Part shown: positions 33,932 to 43,109 of the stretch, piece after piece | How positions within the stretch are numbered: position 1 is the first letter of the stretch | Layout of the letters: the number at the start of each line of letters is the position of its first letter | Source: Paractinoplanes atraurantiacus | GTDB taxonomy: Bacteria > Actinomycetota > Actinomycetes > Mycobacteriales > Micromonosporaceae | DNA: 64,000 nt | Assembly: GCF_900215205.1 (NCBI RefSeq) | Contig: NZ_OBDY01000022.1 | Span: forward strand, 119,009 to 183,008 | Reading direction: 5' to 3' | Notes under the pieces: generated by a model | The model's database searches: none | Told to the model about the DNA's origin: nothing | Seen by the model: only the letters and a program-made list of their open reading frames with translations | Position numbers and translations under genes: made by a program

Positions 33932-35500
33932 GTGCGAAGACGCCTCATCGGCGCGGCCGCCGTCGCCGTACTGCTGGGAAGTTTCGCCCTCTCCGCCCCC
34001 GCCCAGGCTGGGGGCAGCAGCATAAAGGACCTGCCCCGGGCGGTCACCCTGGCCGGGGTGCTGCGGCACCTCGTGGCGTTCCAGGCGATCGCCGACCGCA
34101 ACAACGACACGCGCGCCTCGGGCACCCCCGGGTTCGACCGCAGCGCCGACTACGTCGCCGCGCTGCTCAAGCACGCCGGATACAAGGTCACCCGGCAGCC
34201 GTTCGACTTCAACTACTGCACCGACGAGGCGTCCACCTTCACCCAGAACGCGCCCACCCCCACCACCTATGTGGACCAGGAGGACTACGACGTCCTGGAC
34301 TGCTCGGGCGGCGGCACGGCGACCGGCGCGGTCGTTCCGGTCGACCTCGCGCTGACCACCCCGAACACCAGCACGTCGGGCTGCGAGGCGGCCGACTTCG
34401 TGGGCGTGGCCGGCAACATCGCGCTCCTGCAGCGCGGCACCTGCTCGTTCGGCGTTAAGGCGGCGAACGCGGAAGCGGCCGGCGCCACCGGCGTCATCAT
34501 CATGAACCAGGGCAACACGACCGCGCCGGACCGCCAGGACCTGTTCGCCGGCACGCTCGGCGCCCCGGTCGGCATCCCCGCGGTCTCGATCTCGTACCCG
34601 CAGGGTGTCGCCTTCGCCGGCACGGCGGGCCTGAACGTCACCATCACGGTCGAGGCCGAGGCCGAGGTGCGGCCCACCAGCAACGTCATCGCCGAGTCCC
34701 GCTGGGGCGACCCGAACGAGGTCGTCATGTCCGGCGCCCACCTCGACTCCGTACCCGAGGGCCCGGGCATCAACGACAACGGCACGGGCAGCGCCGGCAT
34801 CCTCGAGACCGCGTTGCAGGCCTCGAAGTACAAGACGAAGAACAAGCTGCGGTTCGCGTTCTGGGGCGCCGAGGAGGCCAACCTGGTCGGCTCCACCTAC
34901 TACGTGACCAACCTGCCGGCCGCCGAGCAGGCGAAGATCGCGCTCTACCTGAACTTCTACATGATCGGCTCCCCGAACTACACGTTCGGCGTCTACGACG
35001 GCGACGACTCGGCCGCGTCGGGCTCCGGCCCGGGCCCGGAGGGCTCGGCCCAGATCGAGGCGGTCTTCCAGAAGTTCTTCGCGAAGCGGGGCGAGGCCAC
35101 GTCGGCCGCCGACTTCACCGGCCGCTCCGACTACGGCCCGTTCATCGCCACCGGCATCCCCGCCGGCGGCCTGTTCACCGGCGCCGAGGTCGAGAAGACC
35201 GAAGCGGACGTTGCCCTGTGGGGCGGCGTGGCCGGCGCGGCGTACGACCCGTGCTACCACCAGGCCTGCGACAGCTTCACCCCGGAGAAGGACGGCGCCG
35301 ACAAGGCCCTCTACAAGCAGCTCCGCAAGAAGTACCACCTGATCGGCAACATCAACGCCTACGCCCTGGACGTCAACGCCGACGCGGTCGCCACCGCGGT
35401 GGCCACGTTCGCCCAGGACACGTCCACGATCCCGCCCCGCCCGGCCACCGCACTGGCCGCCAAGGCGGCCCCCTCGGCTCACGGCACCGCACTGAGCTGA
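33932..35500 (+). CDS. Secreted M28-family peptidase with altered metal ligand
   Basis: A 522-residue exported aminopeptidase-like protein (GTG start with GGGAG upstream). The Sec signal ends at PAQA. A PA domain is inserted at about residues 140-255. The di-zinc ligands of M28 enzymes are expected at His270 (SGAHLDSV), Asp282 (NDNGTG), Glu315 (WGAEE), an Asp in the LNFDMIGSPN motif, and His443 (CYHQACDS). Here that motif reads LNFYMIGSPN, so Tyr343 replaces the Asp (TAC for GAC). All else is intact, so this is either a point mutation that impairs zinc binding or a changed active site. Confidence 0.9.
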   Translation: MRRRLIGAAAVAVLLGSFALSAPAQAGGSSIKDLPRAVTLAGVLRHLVAFQAIADRNNDTRASGTPGFDRSADYVAALLKHAGYKVTRQPFDFNYCTDEASTFTQNAPTPTTYVDQEDYDVLDCSGGGTATGAVVPVDLALTTPNTSTSGCEAADFVGVAGNIALLQRGTCSFGVKAANAEAAGATGVIIMNQGNTTAPDRQDLFAGTLGAPVGIPAVSISYPQGVAFAGTAGLNVTITVEAEAEVRPTSNVIAESRWGDPNEVVMSGAHLDSVPEGPGINDNGTGSAGILETALQASKYKTKNKLRFAFWGAEEANLVGSTYYVTNLPAAEQAKIALYLNFYMIGSPNYTFGVYDGDDSAASGSGPGPEGSAQIEAVFQKFFAKRGEATSAADFTGRSDYGPFIATGIPAGGLFTGAEVEKTEADVALWGGVAGAAYDPCYHQACDSFTPEKDGADKALYKQLRKKYHLIGNINAYALDVNADAVATAVATFAQDTSTIPPRPATALAAKAAPSAHGTALS

Positions 35501-35521
35501 CCGGCTGACCACAGCAGAACA

Positions 35522-35558
35522 ACAATGGCCGAGGTCGATGTCAGATCTCGGCCATTGT
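35522..35558 (+). terminator. Hairpin terminator after M28 peptidase
   Basis: Perfect 12-bp stem ACAATGGCCGAG and complement, 13-nt loop, 21 nt past the stop. Confidence 0.75.
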
Positions 35559-35596
35559 GCTGCGACCGTGGGCGCGCCGCTCGTTAGGCTGCGGCC

Positions 35597-38500
35597 GTGG
35601 TGGGTCTGGATCGGGACACCCTTCGATGGGTCCGTCGCGGGCGACTGCTGGTCCGCACCACGGTCGCGTTGCTCGCCGTGGTCGGCTTGTTCGCTGTGCT
35701 CGCCGTCCTCACCGATGAGCAGCGCCGGGACGGACTCGGTCAGTTCCGCGCCGCCGGTCTGGCGCTTCTCCAGGTCGCGGGCATCCTGCTGCTGCTGTTG
35801 CTGGTGGTGGGGCTGATCATCTGGCTGTCGCAGCCGATGGGTATGGCTTTCGAGAACGTCACGGGCGACCAGCAGTTCGACAGCGTCACGCTGGCCCAGT
35901 CGATCGCGGGCGAGCTCCAGCGGATCGAGGCCGTGCATGCCGCCGAGGCGCGGCCGCAGAAACATCGGTCGGCGTTGCCATCGGTGAGCTTGCAACCGGC
36001 CGTGCTGAGCCGGCGGGAGATCATGGCGCCTGGGGTGCGGGCGCCTCTGGCGCCGAGCGGGCGGGCCGACGCGGTGGCCGCCATCGGCACCATCGACGTC
36101 GCCGGCGCGAGCCTGCCTGTGGGATCGATGCTGGTCGCGGTGAAGCAACTTTGGCCTCTGCCGAGGTCCGGCGCGGCGGTCACCGGGCGGCTCTACCGGC
36201 GGGACGAGACGCTGACGCTGACCGTTCACGTGCGCAGGACACGCAAATCCGCGCCATATGAGTTCACCGTGACCGCGCCTCCAGGCGAGGCTTGGCAGAG
36301 CTTCCACCAACTGGTGGTGGAGGCGGCCAGCCGACTGGCGTACGAGCTGTCACCGGCGGACATGGGGATCAGCAGCAGCGGATTCCACCACCTCACGCGT
36401 GCTCTGGGGTTCTACCACGACTTTCAGCGGATCGACGATCGCGCGGCACTCCAGGCCGCGGTCAGCGAAGCCGGTGAGATCCCGGAGGGCGACAACCGGC
36501 AGCCGGACGTCCGGGGCCTGGTCTACAACCTCGGCGTCCGCTGCCTGCAGATAGGCCGGCTCGATCAGGCGGAGCGGTTGCTGCTGCGCGCCCGCCGCTC
36601 GGATCCGTCCGACGCGATCATCTGCAACGCCGTGGGCATGCTGTATTTCGAACAGCGCCGGTTCGCCGACGCGAGAGAAACGCTCCAGATCGCCACCAGG
36701 CTGAAACCATCCGAGCTGTGGGACCGGCTGTCCCGCGACGAGTACGCCTACGCGCCGTGGAACCAGTTGGGCAATACGTATGTGGAGCTGGCCGACTACG
36801 CCAAGGCGATCGAGGCGTACAGCAGGGCCGTCGAACGCCCGAAGGCCTGGGCGGCGCCACACAGCGGACTGGGTAACGCGTATCTGCAACAGCACCGGTG
36901 GGACGACGCCGAGCGGGAATACGGTGCGGCTCTCGCCATCGACCGAGCGTCCGCGCATGCCCGGTGCGGTCTGGGAAATCTCGAGGCGCGCCGCGGCCGC
37001 TACCAGACGGCCTTCGATCATTACAACGAGGCGTTGCGTCATGACGGTCAATTCGCGCAAGCCTGGAACGGCCTGGGTGAGGTGCATGCCGCGCTCGGGC
37101 GCTACACGGAGGCGGTCGCGGCGCATGAGCGTGCGATCGAATTGCACCCTGACGACCCGTACACGCTGAGCAGTCTCGGTGACACCTATCGGCAGCAGGG
37201 CGAGCTCGATCGGGCGCGCGAAACCCTGGAAAGCGCACTCCGCATCGACGACTCCGCCGCATACGTCTGGCGGAATCTGGGTGAGCTGCATCTGCGCCGA
37301 GGCGCTCCAGCCGAGGCCGTCCAGGCTTTCGAAGAGGCTGTCCGGCGCGATCCGCGCGACGCGGTGGCCTGGGACGGGCGAGCGAGGGCGGCGCGAGCGC
37401 TGGACGACGGCGGCGAGATGGAGCGGGAGAGCCTGTGGCAGGCCGCCGAGGAGAACCCGATGGAGCCCTGGGGATGGAACCAGCTCGGCGACGCCTACCG
37501 CCGGGCCCACATGCACCAGGAGTCGCTTCACGCTCACGAGCGGGCGCTGAGCAGGGATCCCGAGAATTCGTACGCCCTCGACGGCATCGGCAAGGCGCTG
37601 CTGGCTCTCGGCGAGCTCGGCCTGGCGCGGAAGATGCACGAAGTAGCGCGCGGAATCAATCCGGCCGATGCGTACGCCTCGCACGGTATCGCCAATGTCC
37701 TGATGGCCCGCGGCGACTATGCGGCATCGATCGCCGCCAACGAGGAGGCGCTCCGGACGAGCGAGCACGCCGCGTACGCCCGCAACGGCATCGGCGACGC
37801 CTACGAGCGGATGCGCTCCTACGTCGACGCGACCCGATATTTCAGCGAAACGGTGGAGAGGGATGGCGACGATATCGCTGCCGTGGCCTATGCGTACGAC
37901 GGATTGGCCCGTGTCGCGCTCGCACAGGGCCGCTACCCCGCAGCTCTGGACGCCCTTCAGAAGGCCCGCGATCGGCAACCACGGCTGGCTTTTCCGCTGA
38001 TCACGCTTGGGCACATATACCTGGCGCAGGGCACCTACGACGAGGCAGTGGAGGCTTATCGGCAGGCACTGGTGCTGGAGGAGGCGAGGCTCGACGCGTG
38101 GGACGGGCTCGGCCGCGCCTACGTCTGGCAGGGCGATTTCGCCACGGCGAGCGAGACCTACCGCAAGGCGATGACTGACCATCGCGACGATGGCCGGTTG
38201 TCCCTCGGCGCGGCCGACGTGACGCTACGCAGGGTCGTGGCCGGCAGCGAGGGCGGCAGCTTGGACGAGGCCGTGAAGGGCTATGACGTCGCGATGGGGC
38301 TGGCGCCAGCATCGGCCCTGGTGGCGCAGGTCCGCCTCGCGGTCATCGCCGCCCATCGCGAGGAGCCGGAGGTCGCGCGCCAGCATGCCGAGGCGGCACT
38401 CCGCGACTTCGGCACCTGCTGGCGACTGCGCCCGATGCCCGACTTCGACCTGCTGGAACTGCGCGCGCTCGCGCTTCTGATAGCCGGCGACCCGGGCGAA

Positions 38501-38671
38501 GCGGAGGCGGCCCGGGCCAAGGCGCAGGCGAACATGCCCGTCGGCGGCCGGTTCGACTCGGTGCGGGTGGGCGTCTACGACCTCCTGTCCGATGAGCGGG
38601 TGGAGGGCTTCGCCGCGTTCGCCGACTTGATCCCCCGCGGCCCCGAACTGACCGAGCGCGCCCCGGCATGA
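35597..38671 (+). CDS. Large membrane-anchored TPR protein of unknown function
   Basis: A protein of 1024 residues. Two membrane helices lie at about 20-40 and 55-78. A domain of about 170 residues follows (MGMAFENVTGDQQFDSVTLAQSIAGELQRIEAV) with a beta-rich second half, not recognised. From about residue 255 onward some 15-18 tetratricopeptide repeats follow with the W-LG-Y-A-P pattern (AWNGLGEVHAALGRYTEAVAAHERAIELHPDD). The architecture suggests a cytoplasmic scaffold fixed to the membrane. A TAGGCT hexamer 6 nt before the GTG suggests a leaderless mRNA. No neighbours share its strand, so the partner is unknown. Confidence 0.8.
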   Translation: MVGLDRDTLRWVRRGRLLVRTTVALLAVVGLFAVLAVLTDEQRRDGLGQFRAAGLALLQVAGILLLLLLVVGLIIWLSQPMGMAFENVTGDQQFDSVTLAQSIAGELQRIEAVHAAEARPQKHRSALPSVSLQPAVLSRREIMAPGVRAPLAPSGRADAVAAIGTIDVAGASLPVGSMLVAVKQLWPLPRSGAAVTGRLYRRDETLTLTVHVRRTRKSAPYEFTVTAPPGEAWQSFHQLVVEAASRLAYELSPADMGISSSGFHHLTRALGFYHDFQRIDDRAALQAAVSEAGEIPEGDNRQPDVRGLVYNLGVRCLQIGRLDQAERLLLRARRSDPSDAIICNAVGMLYFEQRRFADARETLQIATRLKPSELWDRLSRDEYAYAPWNQLGNTYVELADYAKAIEAYSRAVERPKAWAAPHSGLGNAYLQQHRWDDAEREYGAALAIDRASAHARCGLGNLEARRGRYQTAFDHYNEALRHDGQFAQAWNGLGEVHAALGRYTEAVAAHERAIELHPDDPYTLSSLGDTYRQQGELDRARETLESALRIDDSAAYVWRNLGELHLRRGAPAEAVQAFEEAVRRDPRDAVAWDGRARAARALDDGGEMERESLWQAAEENPMEPWGWNQLGDAYRRAHMHQESLHAHERALSRDPENSYALDGIGKALLALGELGLARKMHEVARGINPADAYASHGIANVLMARGDYAASIAANEEALRTSEHAAYARNGIGDAYERMRSYVDATRYFSETVERDGDDIAAVAYAYDGLARVALAQGRYPAALDALQKARDRQPRLAFPLITLGHIYLAQGTYDEAVEAYRQALVLEEARLDAWDGLGRAYVWQGDFATASETYRKAMTDHRDDGRLSLGAADVTLRRVVAGSEGGSLDEAVKGYDVAMGLAPASALVAQVRLAVIAAHREEPEVARQHAEAALRDFGTCWRLRPMPDFDLLELRALALLIAGDPGEAEAARAKAQANMPVGGRFDSVRVGVYDLLSDERVEGFAAFADLIPRGPELTERAPA

Positions 38672-38727
38672 GCCGCCCGCTCGAGCAACGGTGCCCTGAA
38701 TAACTATCGCGGCACGGGCTTAACTGA

Positions 38728-39084
38728 TCAGACGGGACGAAGCTGATGCTCGTGAGCGCCGGGGTGGCCGAGAGGCCAAGCGCAAAAAACGTCATCGCTT
38801 CCGAGTGACTCCAGGGGACATAGCTCGACGTACTCAATTCGCCGTTCCGTCTCACTACCCCAGAACAACCAGGCGCTTATCTCAGTGTCGTAGGCACCTT
38901 TCCCGTCGAAGGGAGTCGCAACTATTGCCGCGTGAGCCCCACCATGTTCGGCTTCATATTCGCATTGCTCCGGATACCAGCAATGCGAGTCCTGGTCCTC
39001 CCGTTCCTCGATCCATGCGGTTTCGGCAGTGGTCAACTCCACCGTTTCGGCGCACGTCGGAGGCACTTCAGGAGCGTCAGTCAT
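38728..39084 (-). CDS. Hypothetical Cys/His-motif protein
   Basis: A 118-residue acidic soluble protein of unknown function. It contains two related Cys/His clusters: CWYPEQCEYEAEHGGAH near residue 35 and CPLESLGSDDVFCAWPLGHPGAH near the end. The C-x(n)-C-x3-GHxGxH pattern is common in small actinobacterial proteins and looks metal-binding, but no function is established. Base composition is clearly lower in GC than its neighbours. A perfect palindrome lies 40 bp upstream of its start. Confidence 0.55.
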   Translation of the reverse strand: MTDAPEVPPTCAETVELTTAETAWIEEREDQDSHCWYPEQCEYEAEHGGAHAAIVATPFDGKGAYDTEISAWLFWGSETERRIEYVELCPLESLGSDDVFCAWPLGHPGAHEHQLRPV

Positions 39085-39124
39085 GGCGACGATGACGCAC
39101 TGCCGAGCACTGGTCCCGCAACAA

Positions 39125-39143
39125 TTTGTCCGTCGCGGACAAA
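39125..39143. promoter_or_regulatory. Perfect palindrome upstream of Cys/His protein
   Basis: TTTGTCCG-TCG-CGGACAAA, 8-bp arms, probably an operator for a HTH regulator. The remaining sequence to 39392 (about 250 bp, lower GC) shows no convincing gene. Confidence 0.45.
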
Positions 39144-39392
39144 CATTCTCGATGCGGCCCTATGTTCAGCTGACTGGGACTGATGGATGGTCGCCTCCGG
39201 CTACTACGCTACTCTCGGCACATCGCTAAGCTGACCGTTTGATGACGCCGCCAGAACGGCCTTTTACCACAGTGACCGAAGGCAGCCGCGCCGAAGTCTC
39301 CGGTGGGCTGTCGAACAGTTCCGCTCTTCCGGCGGGCAACGGTCCACGTGTGTCGAGCGGCGACTCGCCGATATGTAGCAGCCGGTCGCCAT

Positions 39393-40280
39393 TTACCAGG
39401 CCCGCCAGGCTCGTACGGTCAGGATGGCGTCGGCGAAAGCCTTGGGGGCCTCCTGCGGCAGGTTGTGGCCGGCGTCTATCAGGCGGTGCTCGTGAGCGGC
39501 GGTGAACATGGGGGCGTGGTCGGCCGTGCCGCCCGGTTTCAGCGTGTCGGTGGCTCCGTCCAGGGTCACCGCGGGCACCGTGATTTTGGGGCGGGTGGTG
39601 AGGCGGGCCTCCAGGTCGTCGTATGCCGGGTCGCCTGTGGTCTGGCCCAGCGCGTGGCGGTAAGCGTGGATGACGACGTCGACGAAGTCGGGGTTGTCGA
39701 AGGACGGGGCGGTTGCGGCGTACGTCTCCTCGTCGAACGCCCACTGTGGGGACCACTGGCGCCACAACATGCGGCACAGGTCGCGGCGGTGTGCGGCCAG
39801 GGTCGCGCGGCCCCGTTCGGTCTGGAACAGATGCTGATACCACACGGCGTGCTCGACCGACGGGTCGAAGGCGTGCCGTTGGCGTTCGATGTCGATGATG
39901 TCGTAGCCGGCCAGCGACACCAGGCCGGACACGCGTTGCGGCCACAACGCGGCCGCCACGCAGGAGGCCAGGCCGCCCCAGTCGTATCCGGCCACGATCG
40001 GCCGGTCGAGGCGCAGTGCATCGGCCAGGGCGACCAGGTCGGAGCCGAGGGCGGCCTGCTGTCCGCTGCGAACTGTGCCGGCGGAACGGAAACGGGTGGG
40101 GCCGAAGCCGCGCAGATATGGGCGTATCACCAGAGCGCCGTGCGCCGTCAGCGCCGGAACGACCCGGTCGTAGGCGTGGACGTCGTAGGGGAAGCCGTGG
40201 GACAGGATGACCGGCCAGCCGTCCGGTGGCCCGTCGCGCAGATAGGCGACGGACAGCACGCCGGCATCGACCTGGTCCAT
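39393..40280 (-). CDS. Epoxide hydrolase-like alpha/beta hydrolase
   Basis: A 295-residue enzyme with the epoxide hydrolase/haloalkane dehalogenase layout. Oxyanion motif HGFPYD, nucleophile Asp in AGYDWGGL (Asp rather than Ser is diagnostic), a lid domain with WYQHLFQTERGR and catalytic His in DAGHNLPQEAP. It would open epoxides to diols or act on halides; the substrate is unknown. It starts at ATG 40280, 7 bp after the GNAT stop, forming a two-gene unit. Confidence 0.87.
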   Translation of the reverse strand: MDQVDAGVLSVAYLRDGPPDGWPVILSHGFPYDVHAYDRVVPALTAHGALVIRPYLRGFGPTRFRSAGTVRSGQQAALGSDLVALADALRLDRPIVAGYDWGGLASCVAAALWPQRVSGLVSLAGYDIIDIERQRHAFDPSVEHAVWYQHLFQTERGRATLAAHRRDLCRMLWRQWSPQWAFDEETYAATAPSFDNPDFVDVVIHAYRHALGQTTGDPAYDDLEARLTTRPKITVPAVTLDGATDTLKPGGTADHAPMFTAAHEHRLIDAGHNLPQEAPKAFADAILTVRAWRAW

Positions 40281-40287
40281 GACGTCG

Positions 40288-41097
40288 TCACTCCCCCGGG
40301 CGCCGGAAGTCGGTGACTTCCGGGAGCTTGCGGAAACCGGCGGAGACGTACGTCGCCACGCCGCCCGCATTGGCGCTTGGTGTGCACACCGTCGCGGCGG
40401 ACGCGCCCATCTCCCGCAACGCCGCGGCCGCGGCCACCGTGATGGCGCGGCCGTGCCCGCGTCCACGATGGTCACGGTGGACGCCCATCGGCTCCAGCAG
40501 ACCCGGCCGGCCCTCGCCGGCCGACCAGACCGTCACGGCGGCGACCGCGTTGTCGTCGTGGTCGTAGCCGACCAGGCACCGGGCCCGGCGATAGGGCGGT
40601 GCGGCGGCCATCGTGTGCCAGCGCTCCTCGGTGAACGTCGAGTTGGGGAACGCCGCCCACTGCACCGCGACCCGGTCCGCGACGTCCGTCGCGATTCGCA
40701 GTCCGCAGTCTTCCACCGGCTCGGTCAGGTCGCGCGACAGCGGGGTCCACGGCTCGTCGGCCGCCCAGCCGCTGCGGGCCAGGAGGTCGCGCAGGGCGGG
40801 ACCGAAGCGCGCCTCGACGGCCGTGGCCGGTTTGCCCTGGGCCGGGTCGGACAGGTCGGCCAGGATCTGGGCGGCGAGGCCGGGATCGTCGGCGACGGCC
40901 GGGGCGATGCCCATACGGATCAGGCCGTCGGCGTCGTCGGTCATGCCGGCGGCCACGATCCGGCCGTCGCGGGTCCACGCCCGGACGGCGGGCGGGCCGA
41001 AACGCCAGTTCCATCCGAGGTCGCCCGGATGGAGCTGGACCGGGCCACCGGTGTGCTGCCAGTCCGCTACCGCCTCGGCGATCTCGTCGATGTTCAT
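40288..41097 (-). CDS. GNAT acetyltransferase (two-domain)
   Basis: A 269-residue protein with a degenerate N-terminal GNAT-like half and a functional-looking C-terminal half: LEPMGVHRDHRGRGHGRAITVAAAAALREMG (acetyl-CoA loop) and NAGGVATYVSAGFRKLPEV (motif B). ATG 41097 starts MNIDEIAEAVADW. Substrate unknown. It is transcribed with the epoxide hydrolase-like gene. Confidence 0.85.
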   Translation of the reverse strand: MNIDEIAEAVADWQHTGGPVQLHPGDLGWNWRFGPPAVRAWTRDGRIVAAGMTDDADGLIRMGIAPAVADDPGLAAQILADLSDPAQGKPATAVEARFGPALRDLLARSGWAADEPWTPLSRDLTEPVEDCGLRIATDVADRVAVQWAAFPNSTFTEERWHTMAAAPPYRRARCLVGYDHDDNAVAAVTVWSAGEGRPGLLEPMGVHRDHRGRGHGRAITVAAAAALREMGASAATVCTPSANAGGVATYVSAGFRKLPEVTDFRRPGE

Positions 41098-41138
41098 CGT
41101 TCGAACTAACCACACGGCGACGGAGGCGCAACCGGATT

Positions 41139-42608
41139 TCAGCTGAGCACGAGGGCGTCGTACACCTTGGCGAATTGCTCCCGGCGGGACGAGTAATGCT
41201 CGATGTGGGCCGGTTGAGGCTCGTAGGTCGCGCCGACGGCCCGCGGCGCGCGAGGGACGTCCGGGGCCAGGACGTCCAGGGCCAGCAGGGCGGTGCCACG
41301 CTGGGTGGCCCGGCGGCGGGTCACGTGCTTGACCGGGCGGCCCAGCACGTCGGCCAGCACCTGCAACCACTCGGGCTGGTCGTTGCTGACCCGGCCGGCC
41401 GCCGCCACCTCGAGGATGCCCGGGGCGGCTGGGCTCAGTTCGCCGGCGACACGGGCGTACGTCATCGCCATGCCCTCGATGATGCCGCGGAACAGGGAAT
41501 CGGGGTCGGTGGCGGCCGAGACGCCGGTGAAGACGGCCCGCGCGCTGCCGACCCAGCCGGGGGCGCGCTCACCGGTCAGGTAGGGCAGGACCAGGGGTGT
41601 GGCGTCGCTCGGGGGCGCGGTCAGCACGGGCCCCAGGGTGGGGCTCAGCCGCAGGGTGGCCTCGGCCCAGCTGATCGCGCGGCCGACGTCGTTGATCGCC
41701 CCGCCGAGGAGGGTGCGCCGCGCGTCGACCCGGTAGTTCCACAGGCCGAACGGCAGCGGATCGGCCGGCCCGTCGAGCAGAACCCGCAGGGCGCCGCTGG
41801 TGGCCGTCGCGGCGGTGAGGACCGTGGCGTCGGCGGCGCCGGACCCGATGTTGCTGGCGAAGCCGTCGGTGATGACCGGGAACCAGACGGCCCGGGCCAA
41901 AGCGGGCCAGCGCGACGACGCCGCCAGCGGTTCGTCGCGCGGCGGCGAGAACTGCGCGGCGCCGGCTCCGGAGGCCGTCAACAGCTCGGCGTCGTACGCG
42001 CCGGTGTGGCGGTCGAGCAGCCCGGTCCAGGCCACCGTGGACGTTCCGGCCAGCGGCTGACCGATGAGCCGGGCCCAGACGTATTCGCCGAGGGACCACC
42101 ACGACGTGGCCGCGGCGACCACCCGCGGCTGGGTCTTCGCGAGCCAGCGCAGCCGCGGGGCGTGGTAGCTGGTGTGCAGCCGGGTGCCGGTGCGCTGCTG
42201 GACCGCGTGCTCGTCGAGCTCCTCCCGCAGGGCGGCGACCTCGGCCGCGCTGCGCGAGTCGGCGTACGTCAGGCACGGGGTCAGCGCCCGCCCAGCGGCG
42301 TCGACCGCGATCAGCGAAGCGGCAAAAGTGTCCATCGCGACGCCGGCGATGCGGGTGCCCAGCCGCGGGTCACCGGTGACAGCGTCGAGAACCTGCTCGA
42401 CCTCCGCGGTCACCTGATCGGGGTCGATGACCGAGGTGCCGTCGGGCGCCACCGTGAAGGCGTGCGGCACCTTGTGCTGAAGCCCGTGCACCCGCCGCCC
42501 CGACGCGTCGTGCACACCACCACGGGTGGCCGTCGACCCGATGTCCAGCGCGACCACCAGCGGTTCCAGCGCCGCCTCAAGCGCGACATCGTCGTCGTTG
42601 CGGGTCAT
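41139..42608 (-). CDS. FGGY-family carbohydrate kinase (gluconokinase-like)
   Basis: A 489-residue sugar kinase. The N-terminal ATPase-fold motif is VVALDIGSTATRGGVHD, the first FGGY domain has GVAMDTFAASLIAVD and CLTYADSRSA, and the second has SATGALRVL-like and PYLTGERAPGW, the FGGY signature region, with AAAGRVSNDQPEWLQVLADVLGRPV near the end. The text resembles gluconate kinases of this family. No transporter or sugar dehydrogenase lies next to it. ATG 42608 (GAGGA upstream) is chosen; GTG 42632 is possible. Confidence 0.88.
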   Translation of the reverse strand: MTRNDDDVALEAALEPLVVALDIGSTATRGGVHDASGRRVHGLQHKVPHAFTVAPDGTSVIDPDQVTAEVEQVLDAVTGDPRLGTRIAGVAMDTFAASLIAVDAAGRALTPCLTYADSRSAAEVAALREELDEHAVQQRTGTRLHTSYHAPRLRWLAKTQPRVVAAATSWWSLGEYVWARLIGQPLAGTSTVAWTGLLDRHTGAYDAELLTASGAGAAQFSPPRDEPLAASSRWPALARAVWFPVITDGFASNIGSGAADATVLTAATATSGALRVLLDGPADPLPFGLWNYRVDARRTLLGGAINDVGRAISWAEATLRLSPTLGPVLTAPPSDATPLVLPYLTGERAPGWVGSARAVFTGVSAATDPDSLFRGIIEGMAMTYARVAGELSPAAPGILEVAAAGRVSNDQPEWLQVLADVLGRPVKHVTRRRATQRGTALLALDVLAPDVPRAPRAVGATYEPQPAHIEHYSSRREQFAKVYDALVLS

Positions 42609-42660
42609 CGCAGTCCTCGTCCTCGTCGGCACGGGCCTCCGGTGCCCCCTTGACCAGACA

Positions 42661-43109
42661 TTAACCCGGAACGCCCGTTTTAATCGGGCGGGCGATGACT
42701 GACATCATGATCGCGTCTACTCGTTCGCCGTCGAAGAGGAGGGCGTCGCGTTTTGTGCCCTCCACGGTGAAGCCGGCCTTCTCGTAGACGTGCCGGGCTC
42801 GCGGGTTGAAGGCGTACACCTCCAGGCCGACCCGATGCAGGCGCAGCGCGGTGAACGCGTGGTCGAGGATCAGGGTGGTCGCCTCGGTGCCCAGGCCCCG
42901 GCCGCGGCCGGCGGGGCCGATCAGGATGCGGAAGTTGCAGCTCTCGTTGGCCGGCTCCCAGTCGTTCAGCACGGCCTCGCCCACGCAGGCGCCGGAGTCG
43001 TTGTCGACGATGGCCAGATCGAGGCGGTCGCGGGCAGGTCGTCGTCGCCGAACGGCCGCAGCGTGACCTTTTTGCCGTTCAGGACGGGCTTGAACGAGAA
43101 AGCGCTCAC
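42661..43109 (-). pseudogene. GNAT acetyltransferase gene with internal deletion and frameshift
   Basis: The 5' part from GTG 43109 gives MSAFSFKPVLNGKKVTLRPFGDDDLPA, a standard GNAT N-terminus. The continuation is in another frame: DRLDLAIVDNDSGACVGEAVLNDWEP to NPRARHVYEKAGFTVEGTKRD. About 35-40 residues normally between these blocks are missing, so the lesion (near 43040) is a deletion rather than a simple base error. The start overlaps the TetR stop by 4 bp, so it was part of the regulator's operon. Confidence 0.75.

Noticed and set aside
39226..39392. Minus-strand tail encoding GDRLLHIGESPLD...
   Set aside because: It looks mildly protein-like, but third-position GC is only about 60 percent and no start or homology is visible.
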